Assembly: GCA_009377695.1 (NCBI GenBank)
Contig: WHTP01000008.1
Span: 1-64,000, forward strand
Source: Hyphomicrobiales bacterium
Lineage (GTDB): Bacteria > Pseudomonadota > Alphaproteobacteria > Rhizobiales > Xanthobacteraceae
Length of the DNA: 64,000 nt
Reading direction: 5' to 3'
Every line of letters begins with the position of its first letter. Position 1 is the stretch's first letter. Positions 53,561 through 62,116 of this stretch are shown one piece after another. A program made the position numbers and the translations under genes. The notes below the pieces were generated by a model, which was given only the letters and a program-made list of their open reading frames with translations, did not search any database and had not been told where the DNA came from.

Positions 53561-53777
53561 GGTCTTTCTCCTATGGGTCAGGGTTGCAGCGCTGCGCTGC
53601 AGCCCTGCCCGTCGGCGAGACCGGGGTAGCAGAGGGCAAGGGCGGACGGGCGGAGGGGGATCACCCGGCCTGCACAAGCGGATTTCAGGAGTACGGATTT
53701 GCTGAACGTCGCATCCGCGCGGAAGGTCGGGGAGACCGCCCGGCCGCCCTTGCCCGCCGCGAGGGCGGAGCCCTTAG
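53561..53777 (-). promoter_or_regulatory. Structured leader of parB (duplicated element, copy B)
   Basis: Arms GGGCAAGGGCGGACGGGCGG (53634-53653) and CCGCCCGGCCGCCCTTGCCC (53735-53754) pair at 19 of 20 positions. Relative to copy A, A becomes G in one arm and T becomes C in the other, keeping the pair. Sequence between the arms near 53690-53715 is variable, while the blocks next to the arms are almost identical. Confidence 0.72.
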
Positions 53778-53942
53778 CAAGCGGGCTCGGCGTGAGCGAG
53801 GCGGGAGCCGAGCGAAAGAACCGGATCAGGATGTGGGAAGCCGGAAAGCCTGAAGCCCTGACACCCTGATCGCTGCTTGAACGCCCGAGAGTCACGAGTA
53901 CAGTTCCAGCGTTATCGGAACTATCGGAGGCTCGATTTTTCG

Positions 53943-54422
53943 ATGGCCGAGGAACGGAACAGAGAGATTATGAAACGTCGCCGAGCTGGCGCGACATTCT
54001 CAGCCATTGCGAAGGACTATGGTATTTCCGCTCCCCGAGTGCGCGAGATTTTTGAGCGAGAGGTGAAGAGGGGACGACGCCGGCAGGAACTGGCCGAGGC
54101 CGACCGTCGCCCCGATCAGCCAAATCCATTGCACTTGGAACCGCGGTTGCGTGCGATGCTCGCCGACTTCTGCGGCAGGGCGGAGTTCACGCCAGATGAC
54201 GTGGAGGAACGGGGCTTCTGGCGCGGCAATTTTTCCTGTGAAGATGCAACGTGGCGCCGCATCGTGAGGTGGATGGCGCTCGCCGGCAAGAAGCCTGCTA
54301 CGCCCCCCATAGGCGGACGATCGAAGAGTGGGTTGAGTATAATGCCCGTAAATCGGGCAAGCGCCCGTGAGCCGAAGCGCCCCGCCCGAAGGCAGGGCGC
54401 GATGGCGATTGTCAGCCGGTGA
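53943..54422 (+). CDS. Small HTH-containing hypothetical protein
   Basis: 159 residues. The N-terminal segment MKRRRAGATFSAIAKDYGIS then PRVREIFEREVKRG looks like a sigma-70 region 4-type HTH. A middle part has a Trp-rich motif (ERGFWRGNFSCEDATWRRIV). Not assigned to a named family. ATG 53943 follows GGAGG with somewhat long spacing. It is divergent from parB and may regulate it. Confidence 0.65.
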   Translation: MAEERNREIMKRRRAGATFSAIAKDYGISAPRVREIFEREVKRGRRRQELAEADRRPDQPNPLHLEPRLRAMLADFCGRAEFTPDDVEERGFWRGNFSCEDATWRRIVRWMALAGKKPATPPIGGRSKSGLSIMPVNRASAREPKRPARRQGAMAIVSR

Positions 54423-54539
54423 CGATCATGCCGGCGCGGCGTGCCTGCTTCGCGTACCAGCTCAACGGATATTGGGCGGTGAAATACAAGTCACGCTCGA
54501 CCGGGAGGCCGGGCTTGCCAAGCACAGCGGCCATTTTGC

Positions 54540-55721
54540 TTATTTACCGGGACGCTTCCAACCTTCGTTCAGCTTCTCAAGCACCTTTTCAAGCCAATTT
54601 TCGTACCAATACCAAGTGTTTGCAACCTTGACTCCGTAGCCCTTGCCAGGATTGCGCGCGTCGAGTTGCTCGGACAGTTTCGTGTGGTCATACATATTGA
54701 ACGCCGCGTGGCCCGTAGCTTTCACTTTGGCGACGATGTCGCTAGGAAGGAACTTCGGGCGTTCAACGTCTTTCAAAAGAACGCGCTCGACTGCCTCGGC
54801 TTCGGGTGAACCTGGTTTGATAAACTCGACTGCAAGGTTGGCTTTGCTCGGCTTACTCGTGAGCTTAGGCACGAAGGCGACGCGGAACCGAAACTTTGGA
54901 TCTTTCTGCTCGTCCTCCGTCAGCGCAGCATGGAAGTTGTCCATCGCCGTCGCGATGTGTGGTGGCAGGTCGGTTGCGATCAGACTTTGCCGCTGGACGC
55001 CATCGAACGTCACGAATTGCAGGGCGATCGGCAGTCGCTTTTCCAAAGCGAACTCGCGTCCGAATAGCGCTTTGATGGCGTCATTAAAGTTGATGCAACA
55101 AGCCTGGAGCTTGGCGCTGAGCGCATCGTCGATACGGTTTGTCGAGCGGTGCTGGATCTCGTTGCGTATCTCGATCAGGAACTTCAGATTGTTGACGACG
55201 CCGGTCTCAAGCGGACAGGCGCCTGTCGTGATGCATTGGCTGAGTTCCCAGTATTTTTCGGCTCCAGACGGAGTGCGCTCGACAACGCCGCCCTTCTTGT
55301 GCCGGTAATCAACACCTTCCCTTTTGTAGTAGGTGTGCATTAAATAAGTCCACGCAATGATCGCGGTGACGATGAAGAGTTCCGCCCGAAAGTAGAGGCC
55401 CGCACTATTGAACGTATGCACGGCTGCTATCATCGCTTCCCGTGCCTTGATCAGGAGCTCATCGCCCTGGAGATGGAGGTCGGTGTTGGGATCGATGTTC
55501 GGCCAAGCGTCGAGAAAGGTGTCCAACTCCTCGTCTATGGCGGGCTTGATAGCCTTGTGCTTCGTGCCATCCCTTATTTCGGAGATGCGAGCGTGGTTGA
55601 TCGAGCGTGTGGGGCGGGAGAAGTATGCCTGAATATCTTGTGGCACGTATTTGCGCGCCAGCATCGCCTTAACAAGCGCAACCTCCCACTTCTCAAGTGT
55701 ATTTCCTGGTCTCCTCGCCAC
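54540..55721 (-). CDS. DUF3644 protein (HEPN-like)
   Basis: 393 residues matching DUF3644 proteins: N-terminal HTH-like WEVALVKAMLARKYVPQDIQ, central helices (GDELLIKAREAMIAAVHTFN), and EIRNEIQHRSTNRIDDALSA, which holds an R-x4-H (RNEIQH) motif like that of HEPN ribonucleases. Such proteins are often in defence islands. It follows a decayed zinc-ribbon gene by 44 bases. Defence activity is inferred only. Confidence 0.82.
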   Translation of the reverse strand: MARRPGNTLEKWEVALVKAMLARKYVPQDIQAYFSRPTRSINHARISEIRDGTKHKAIKPAIDEELDTFLDAWPNIDPNTDLHLQGDELLIKAREAMIAAVHTFNSAGLYFRAELFIVTAIIAWTYLMHTYYKREGVDYRHKKGGVVERTPSGAEKYWELSQCITTGACPLETGVVNNLKFLIEIRNEIQHRSTNRIDDALSAKLQACCINFNDAIKALFGREFALEKRLPIALQFVTFDGVQRQSLIATDLPPHIATAMDNFHAALTEDEQKDPKFRFRVAFVPKLTSKPSKANLAVEFIKPGSPEAEAVERVLLKDVERPKFLPSDIVAKVKATGHAAFNMYDHTKLSEQLDARNPGKGYGVKVANTWYWYENWLEKVLEKLNEGWKRPGK

Positions 55722-55765
55722 TTTCGTTCCGTCCTTATCGCGCTACCCGACCAGCGCATACACGT

Positions 55766-56256
55766 TTAGTCATTGCCGTAATCGGGCTCGTATTCCATCT
55801 CGCGTTCCTGTTGATCCTCATTCAGGCCGGCTGCGTCGATTTCGTCGCTTCCCATGAGCGTCAGCTCGCACGTCCGGCAGCGAAACTCTTCCCCGACGAA
55901 TTCACGGTCGACTATCTCCTAGATGGCATACTCGTCGCGCTCCTCGCTGATGTCTTCGCCAGTCTGTTCGCCGGTCATGAACGCGCGGCATTTGCATGCC
56001 GGGCAGCTCTCGGCCCAAACCTCGTCGTAGCTTCCTTTAAAGAGGCCAGCCTGATGCTGTGGCTCCCGCAGCTCCGCTTCGGTTGTAAGGCGTTCCCTTT
56101 CGGCCTTCTTCAGCGCCTCGAATTTTTCCTTGGCAGCTTTGACGCGAAGCTTGACGGCCGCATCGCGAGGTAAAACCGGCCGGTTGACTCCTCAATGCCG
56201 ATGGAGAAGCGCTCCTCTCTGCAAATAACAACGTCTTTGAATTTCGGTCTGCCCAT
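55766..56256 (-). pseudogene. Zinc-ribbon protein gene, broken by a frameshift and an in-frame stop
   Basis: Starts MGRPKFKDVVICREERFSIG (ATG 56256). After YLA near 56165 one missing base shifts the frame, and it continues A-V-K-L-R-V-K-A-A-K-E-K. A zinc-ribbon-type pair (C-P-A-C-K-C then C-R-T-C-E-L) follows. A TAG at 55919-55921 interrupts between the two Cys pairs. The C-terminus ends acidic (NEDQQEREMEYEPDYGND) with TAA at 55766. The reconstructed protein of about 163 residues would sit just upstream of the DUF3644 gene. Confidence 0.7.
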
Positions 56257-56821
56257 CGCATCAGCACCATCTAGCGGCCCATATTCGGCGGACTGTTTGT
56301 GGCGATAAGAAGGATGACAGACCCGGTGCGCAAGCGAGACAGACGGAAACGAGAACGGATCGCGGATCACTATCTTGCATCATGCAGAAGACGCGCTCCG
56401 CGTCGCCTCGGGCGCTGCAAGGTCTCCTGATCGTTGCGCTGCGTGCCACTTGCGGCGGGCCGTTGATCCCCGCGTGCGCATATGCGCAGAGATTTTAAAT
56501 TAGGGCGTTGTCGAACTGCTCCCCGATACGAGTTGGCAGGATTTGTACGTCATCGTGCCCCCTACGCTCACGACACGCACGCTGTTTCCAGGGAAAGAAG
56601 TCCACCATGTTCAGGGCGATCCCGCGGGCATGATGATCCGCCTGGTTTGCCGATCGCCATCGCGCCGACTGCTTCCGCCATATGCTGGCACAGCCATGCG
56701 TCACCATTGCCGCACCGATTCCCAGTGCCACCCGTGTCGTCCTGCCTCGCCGCAAAGCGCGCCTCACGCAGGACCTACGTGTGCGGATGGGCATTGACGA
56801 TTCAGGTCTAAACCAGCGCCT
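56257..56821. other. 565-base gap without a supported gene
   Basis: ORFs on both strands (for example 56495-56794 minus) lack recognisable motifs or start signals. It separates the defence-like genes from the cbb3 operon, so an ICE border could lie here, but I see no repeat of the 11.7 kb attachment sequence. Confidence 0.4.
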
Positions 56822-56974
56822 TTATAGTGGATGGTCGCCATCGTCCTGCAGTATGCGCTCCGCTGCGCCCTCCAGATCGTCATATTGACCGCTTCTTAGC
56901 GACCACATGAATGCCGCGAGCCCGGCAAGGCCAAGGCCAAGTGCGATGGGGACGAGATACAAGAAATCCGTCAT
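56822..56974 (-). CDS. ccoS: CcoS, cbb3 oxidase assembly protein
   Basis: 50 residues: MTDFLYLVPIALGLGLAGLA begins a single membrane helix, then F-M-W-S-L-R-S-G-Q-Y-D-D-L-E-G, the CcoS signature, and an acidic tail. Needed for cofactor insertion into the cbb3 catalytic subunit. ATG overlaps the ccoI stop (ATGA). Confidence 0.9.
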   Translation of the reverse strand: MTDFLYLVPIALGLGLAGLAAFMWSLRSGQYDDLEGAAERILQDDGDHPL

Positions 56975-59259
56975 TGGGCACCGCCGCGCGCAGGCTGCAA
57001 GGGCGGCGCGCTGCTGCCGTCTGGCAAGCCTCTGTTTTGCCGGCGATGATCGACCCCGCTTAGGCGCAGGGCATTCGCTACCACAAGCAAAGACGACAGG
57101 GACATGGCTATCGCCGCCACCAGCGGCGTCACAAAGCCGAGAACTGCGATGGGAACGGCTATCACATTGTAACCGATAGCGAGCGCAAAATTCTCGCGAA
57201 CCAGCTGCGCAGCGTTGCGCGCCACTGCAATCGCCTGCGGAACAGCCAGCAGGCTCTCACGAAGGAATACGAGGTCGGCGGCATTGCGGCCGACGTCAGC
57301 CGCGGTCGCGGGCGCCATCGATGCGTGGGCGGCAGTCAGTGCCGGCGCATCGTTGAGGCCGTCGCCAACCATCAGAGACTTTCGTCCCGCGCGGATCATC
57401 GCTGCGATATGCGCGACTTTTCCACCGGGAGACACGCGGGAAACATGAGGAATGCCGAGCGTGGTCGCGAGAGTCCGCACCGGTTCTTCCCGGTCTCCGG
57501 ACAGAAGCTCGACGGAGAATCCGGCAGCCGCGAGCGTCTCTACTGCCTTTTGGGCATCGGGGCGAAGCCGATCTTCGAAGCTGAACGCGGCGAGGCACTG
57601 ACCGTTCTCGGAAAGCACGACGCTCGCGGCGGGTATGGAATCCGAAGAGGCTGTGCGCGCAAGCGCCCATTCGGCGCGCCCCAGCCGATAGGAGGTGGTG
57701 CCTGCCATAGCCTCGATGCCGGAGCCCGGATGCTCAGCGACCCGATCGAAAATGGTCGGGACGTCTGTGCTCGCGTCGTAGGCTGCGGTAAGTGCTCGGG
57801 AATAAGGATGACGCGAATGTGCCGCGATCGCGGCAGCCAGTGCCACGCTGTCGCGGCCGTTTGTATCCTGCATGATGGGCTGCGGCTCGCCGAGCGTGAG
57901 TGTGCCGGTCTTGTCGAAAATGACTGTATCGATCTCGGCGAGGCGTTCCAGCGCCCCGCCGTCCTTGACCATGATTCCCTGCTCGAAAAGACGTCGAGCG
58001 GCCACGACCTGTACCATCGGGACGGCCAGCCCAAGCGCGCAGGGGCATGTGATGATCAGAACGGCGATCGCGATCGTGATCGCGCGATGAACGTCACCTG
58101 TCGCGATCATCCAACCGGCGAATGTCAACAACGCTGTCAGATGAACGACCGGAGCGTAAAGCCGCGCCGCGCGATCGGCGATACGCCGATACCCCGAGCG
58201 CCCCGATTCGGCCGCCTCCATCATCCGCATCATCTCGGCGAGGAACGAATCCTTGGCAGCGGCCATGGCGACGATGGTCAGGGGGCCGGTCAGGTTAAGC
58301 GTTCCAGCTTGCAGCATAGAGCCTAAGCCTGCCGGCTGCGGCAGGCTTTCGCCGGATACCAGCGAACGGTCGATGTCCGATTGTCCTTTGATCACGCGAG
58401 CGTCGACCGGAACACGCTCACCGGCCGCGAGCAGGATCGTCATTCCAGGTTCGATCTCCTGCACCGGAATATAGACGTGACTTCCATCGGGCTGTTGCAC
58501 CAATGCCCCGCGGGCGGCGAGCCGTGCCAAGCCTTTGACCGCGATCCGCGCGCGCTCGCGCATCATGTGATCGAGCGTGCGTCCGATCAGAAGGAAGAAC
58601 AGGAGGGAGATCGCGGCGTCGAAGTAGGCATGCGGTCCGTGGTGGATGGTCTCATAGAGACTCAAGCCGAACGCCAGCAGCACGCCGATCGAAATCGGAA
58701 CATCCATATTGGTGCGGCCGTGCCGCAGGCTTTGCCAGGCCGAATGAAAGAAGATACGTCCGGAATAGGCGAGGGCGGGCAGTGCGATCGCCGTGGAGAT
58801 CCCGTGGAACAGATCACGCGTTTCCGCGTCGGCGCCCGACCAGACCGACACCGACAGCAGCATGATATTGCTTGCCGCGAAGCCCGCGAGCGCCAGCGCG
58901 CGGATCAGTCCCGTCAGCGTCCCGTCTTTGGTCTCGGCAGCCGCGTCGTAGAGATGGGCGTCGTAACCGATGGAATTCAGCGTCTCGACGAATGGCGGTG
59001 CCGTGTTGGCGCGCCAATGGATCATCACACGCTTGGTCGAGAGATTGACCCGCGCCCGCTCGACTCCCGGCATCGCGCCGAGCGCCTCCTCAATCGTTTT
59101 CATACAGGCGCCGCAATGAATGCCCGGGACTGAAAGATCGGTCTGGTGCAGCCCCTCGCCGACATCGCGGCTCGCGAGAAGCAGCTCGGCCTGGGCGTTG
59201 CGGCGGCGATCGACCTCGGCTGCTACAGCAAGCTCAACGCTCGGCGCGCAGCAACTCAT
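56971..59259 (-). CDS. ccoI: CcoI/FixI, copper-transporting P1B-type ATPase
   Basis: 762 residues. Metal-binding domain with GIHCGACMKTIEEALG, eight-helix P1B layout, CPC in ITCPCALGLAVP, phosphorylation motif FDKTGTLTLGEP, and hinge VGDGLNDAPAL. It delivers copper to the cbb3 oxidase. ATG 59259 (MSCCAPSVELAVAAEVD) is chosen over 59331 because the family protein begins there; the extra N-terminal Cys pair may bind metal. Confidence 0.95.
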   Translation of the reverse strand: MSCCAPSVELAVAAEVDRRRNAQAELLLASRDVGEGLHQTDLSVPGIHCGACMKTIEEALGAMPGVERARVNLSTKRVMIHWRANTAPPFVETLNSIGYDAHLYDAAAETKDGTLTGLIRALALAGFAASNIMLLSVSVWSGADAETRDLFHGISTAIALPALAYSGRIFFHSAWQSLRHGRTNMDVPISIGVLLAFGLSLYETIHHGPHAYFDAAISLLFFLLIGRTLDHMMRERARIAVKGLARLAARGALVQQPDGSHVYIPVQEIEPGMTILLAAGERVPVDARVIKGQSDIDRSLVSGESLPQPAGLGSMLQAGTLNLTGPLTIVAMAAAKDSFLAEMMRMMEAAESGRSGYRRIADRAARLYAPVVHLTALLTFAGWMIATGDVHRAITIAIAVLIITCPCALGLAVPMVQVVAARRLFEQGIMVKDGGALERLAEIDTVIFDKTGTLTLGEPQPIMQDTNGRDSVALAAAIAAHSRHPYSRALTAAYDASTDVPTIFDRVAEHPGSGIEAMAGTTSYRLGRAEWALARTASSDSIPAASVVLSENGQCLAAFSFEDRLRPDAQKAVETLAAAGFSVELLSGDREEPVRTLATTLGIPHVSRVSPGGKVAHIAAMIRAGRKSLMVGDGLNDAPALTAAHASMAPATAADVGRNAADLVFLRESLLAVPQAIAVARNAAQLVRENFALAIGYNVIAVPIAVLGFVTPLVAAIAMSLSSLLVVANALRLSGVDHRRQNRGLPDGSSAPPLQPARGGAQ

Positions 59260-59302
59260 CGGGCGGCCTTTGCATTGCGCATTGGAGCGTATGGTGTTGG
59301 CG

Positions 59303-60091
59303 TCACCATGGACGAATAGTCTGGTAGGCATGCCAGGTGCCGTGACCCAGCAGGGGAAACACGACGATCAGGCCGACAAGACCGGTCGCAAGACTGATGA
59401 GGAATAGGCCGAGCACGATCGTGCCCCAGGCGAGCATCACCGGTAGGTTATTCCAGACCAGAGCGGTGCTGGTGCCCATCGCGGTCAGTGCATCGACGCG
59501 CTCGTTGAGCAGCATCGGGATCGAGAAGGCGCTGATGGCGAAGGAAAATGCCGCGAACAGCCCGCCGACAGCGCTACCGACGAGCAGCATGGCCCAGCCG
59601 GTTGGCGTGGTGAACAGCATCGGCGCGATGTGATCGAGACCCGGAAACGGCCGCAGCCCGAAGAACAGGGCGTAGATGATAACCGCAGCGCGCATCCACA
59701 GCAGCATCAACAGGCAAAGCAGGACACCCGTGAACAGAATCTGGCCGCCGGACTTCGGTTTGACGAAGATTATCCGCGCCAGGCTGACGGGTTCTCCAGC
59801 TGCGAGGCGGCGGCTTTTTTCATAGAGACCGATGGCCACCACCGGCCCGACCACCATGAAGCCGGCAAATGCCGGAAAGAGGATGTAGTCCCATCCGAAC
59901 GCGACGAGGCCGACCACGATTGCGACGGAGACCAGAAAGACCAGAGCGCCGTAGCTTAAGCTGGCCAGGGGCTGCACGGTTAGGTCGCGCCACCCGGCAG
60001 CCAGCCATTTAAAGGCGGTCGACGGCGCCAGATGACGGTTCCATGTCTTCTCGCGCGGCGTTGGGGGAAGCACGGCTGGGATCGTTGTCAT
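59303..60091 (-). CDS. DUF2189 integral membrane protein
   Basis: 262 residues with about six hydrophobic helices (ASLSYGALVFLVSVAIVVGL; FAGFMVVGPVVAIGLYEKSR; AMLLVGSAVGGLFAAFSFAI; GTIVLGLFLISLATGLVGLI). It matches the DUF2189 family, often found beside oxidase genes. Role unknown, perhaps assembly or quinol/heme handling. It lies between the small protein after ccoP and ccoI. Confidence 0.85.
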   Translation of the reverse strand: MTTIPAVLPPTPREKTWNRHLAPSTAFKWLAAGWRDLTVQPLASLSYGALVFLVSVAIVVGLVAFGWDYILFPAFAGFMVVGPVVAIGLYEKSRRLAAGEPVSLARIIFVKPKSGGQILFTGVLLCLLMLLWMRAAVIIYALFFGLRPFPGLDHIAPMLFTTPTGWAMLLVGSAVGGLFAAFSFAISAFSIPMLLNERVDALTAMGTSTALVWNNLPVMLAWGTIVLGLFLISLATGLVGLIVVFPLLGHGTWHAYQTIRPW

Positions 60092-60122
60092 TGCCCGTCT
60101 CGCTCCACTTCTGTCGCGTCTT

Positions 60123-60338
60123 TCATCCCGGCGAACATGAAGATCTTGCGGCACTGAACCGGCTATGCGCCGCGTTCGCCTCGCCCTGCCGGATATGATC
60201 GACACAGTCCGGCTGCGAGGTCATCGCGACGTAGACCAGATGGCCATTGGCTGCGAAGAGAAGCAGCAGGCCGAGACCGACCGCGAGCCAGATTGCAGCT
60301 TTGCGTTTCGATGTGGTCCCGGCTCCTGTGTCGTTCAT
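60123..60338 (-). CDS. Small single-span membrane protein after ccoP
   Basis: 71 residues: basic N-terminus, one helix (AAIWLAVGLGLLLLFAANGH), then VYVAMTSQPDCVDH. It overlaps the ccoP stop (ATGA). Position resembles ccoH/fixH, but it is much shorter than FixH, so it may be a reduced form or another small assembly protein. Confidence 0.65.
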   Translation of the reverse strand: MNDTGAGTTSKRKAAIWLAVGLGLLLLFAANGHLVYVAMTSQPDCVDHIRQGEANAAHSRFSAARSSCSPG

Positions 60339-61216
60339 GGGTTGCGCGACCTCAGATCGACCAGGTACAGTGCGAGGATCTTGCGCTCGAGTGAGCCGAG
60401 ACGGTTCTCCCATGTCGGCATGTGTCCCTGTCTTCCGCGCCATACAGTTGTGAAGATCGATTGTGGATCGCCGCCGTAGATCCAATTGTGGTCGGTCAGA
60501 TCAGGTGCGCCCAGCTCAGCCTTTCCCTTGCCGTCATCGCCGTGACAGGAGGCGCAATTGGCTGCGAAAAGCTTTTGGCCAGCCTCAAGTTTTGTAGCAG
60601 GAATTTGTTTTGCGGCTGCGGCATCGGAGAGGGACTGCACATAGCTGACCACGTTCTCCACGTCGGCCCGCGGCAAGATCTGGTCGCACCCGAAGGCGAG
60701 CATCTGCGCGACACGGGTGTCCGGGTGGCTGGAATTGATGCCGACGCGGATCGTCTCGGCAATGGTCTCGGGGTCGCCACCCCACAGCCAGGACGCGGTT
60801 GTCAGGTTCGGGAATCCCTTGCCTCCCTTTGCACTGAGGCCATGGCAGGCGGCGCAATTGTCGCCGAACAAGCTTCGTCCGGTCTGGCGCACGATCGGCA
60901 TCAGAGCCGGATCGGCCTGGATGGCCTGGTAACTTTCCGCTTCGATCCGCTTGGTCCAGCTCTCGCGATCGAGGGCCGCCCGTTTCAGGGCTTTGTCGAC
61001 GGTCGTACGTTGGTCGATTCCCAACAGTCCCTTGGTATAGCTCACACCGAGCGGCCAGGCCGGCATCAGCACCCAGTAAACAAGGGAAAAGAGGGCCGTC
61101 GCGATGAGAAAGAAATACACTGCCCGCGGCACCGGCGTGTTGAGCTCCTTGATGCCGTTCCATTCGTGCCCAGTGGTCAGGTAACCGGTGTGGGGATCGC
61201 GTTCGGTCACCGCCAT
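60335..61216 (-). CDS. ccoP: CcoP, diheme cytochrome c subunit of cbb3 oxidase
   Basis: 293 residues. Membrane anchor (VYFFLIATALFSLVYWVLMP), then two heme c sites, C-A-A-C-H (about 140) and C-A-S-C-H (about 225), with later Met ligands. It passes electrons from cytochrome c to CcoO. The start overlaps the ccoQ stop by 10 bases. Confidence 0.96.
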   Translation of the reverse strand: MAVTERDPHTGYLTTGHEWNGIKELNTPVPRAVYFFLIATALFSLVYWVLMPAWPLGVSYTKGLLGIDQRTTVDKALKRAALDRESWTKRIEAESYQAIQADPALMPIVRQTGRSLFGDNCAACHGLSAKGGKGFPNLTTASWLWGGDPETIAETIRVGINSSHPDTRVAQMLAFGCDQILPRADVENVVSYVQSLSDAAAAKQIPATKLEAGQKLFAANCASCHGDDGKGKAELGAPDLTDHNWIYGGDPQSIFTTVWRGRQGHMPTWENRLGSLERKILALYLVDLRSRNP

Positions 61217-61377
61217 GGCTTGTCCTCGTCACGGATGATCGACTCCGCTACCCGGTCGAATTGCTTCTTGTTCGACGGCCAATAAGCATAGGCAACCACA
61301 AGCAGCGACAGGCCGATGAGGTAGAACAGGCCGAAAGACTTCGAGAACCAGACGAGAGTGCCGTGATCGAATCCCAT
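61207..61377 (-). CDS. ccoQ: CcoQ, small cbb3 oxidase subunit
   Basis: 56 residues, too short for most ORF lists. Hydrophobic helix S-F-G-L-F-Y-L-I-G-L-S-L-L-V-V-A-Y then Y-W-P-S-N-K-K-Q-F-D, the CcoQ pattern. GGAGGTGACC precedes ATG 61377. It stabilises the complex. It lies between ccoO (2 bases gap) and ccoP (overlap). Confidence 0.93.
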   Translation of the reverse strand: MGFDHGTLVWFSKSFGLFYLIGLSLLVVAYAYWPSNKKQFDRVAESIIRDEDKPWR

Positions 61378-61379
61378 GG

Positions 61380-62111
61380 TCACCTCCCAACTGCCGCGAC
61401 AGGCTTGTGCGCCGCGTCGGTCAGTCGCCCGAGGATCTGCAGATAGGCGACGAGTGCGTCCATTTCCGTCAGCGAACCAGGGACGCCGTCGAAGGCTCGC
61501 ACATTGGTTGCCGCGCCGTAGTGCTTGGTCACACCTTCCGCGTCCGGGGAGTCAGGCGCCGCTTGCCCATAGGCGTCCGCCGGCGCATTGGCGATCATGT
61601 CGTCCGTATACGGCACGCCTACTGCGCGGATAGCCTTGAGCTGCGCCCCTAGGTCGTCGGTCCGCAACGCCGTCCGCGACAGCCATGCATAGGCCGGCAT
61701 GATGGATTCCGGCATGACGGCGCGCGGATTGTTCAGGTGGGCGACATGCCACTCGTCGGAATATTTACCGCCGACTCTCGCGAGGTCCGGCCCGGTGCGC
61801 TTCGAGCCCCACAGCATCGGATGGTCGTATTTGGATTCGACGGCGAGCGAATAAGGACCGTAACGCTCGACTTCGTCGCGCAATGTCCGGATCATCTGCG
61901 AGTGACAGGAATAGCAGCCCTCGCGGATATAGATGTTGCGGCCGGCAAGTTCGAGCGGCGTATAGACGCGCATATCGGGCGCCTGTTCGACCGTCTGATG
62001 GATAGTGAACAGCGGTGCGATTTCGACGATGCCACCGATGCTGGCGACGCCGATGATGGCGAGCACGAGGCCGATCGCCTTGCGTTCCAGCCGATAATGA
62101 AAGCCGAACAT
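61380..62111 (-). CDS. ccoO: CcoO, monoheme cytochrome c subunit of cbb3 oxidase
   Basis: 243 residues. N-terminal helix (IGLVLAIIGVASIGGIVEIA), heme c site REGCYSCHSQMIR, and WGSKRTGPDLARVGGKYSDE with downstream Met ligand PRAVMPESIMPAYAWL. ATG 62111 is preferred over GTG 62120 because GGAG lies at suitable spacing. It follows ccoN directly. Confidence 0.96.
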   Translation of the reverse strand: MFGFHYRLERKAIGLVLAIIGVASIGGIVEIAPLFTIHQTVEQAPDMRVYTPLELAGRNIYIREGCYSCHSQMIRTLRDEVERYGPYSLAVESKYDHPMLWGSKRTGPDLARVGGKYSDEWHVAHLNNPRAVMPESIMPAYAWLSRTALRTDDLGAQLKAIRAVGVPYTDDMIANAPADAYGQAAPDSPDAEGVTKHYGAATNVRAFDGVPGSLTEMDALVAYLQILGRLTDAAHKPVAAVGR

Positions 62112-62116
62112 GCGCG

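Noticed and set aside
51410-53629. Long plus-strand ORF (739 codons) opposite parB
   Set aside because: Antisense shadow; it lacks motifs, while the minus strand encodes a clear ParB domain and HTH.
56495-56794. Possible transposase fragment on the minus strand
   Set aside because: No DDE motif, inverted repeats or recognisable transposase signature.
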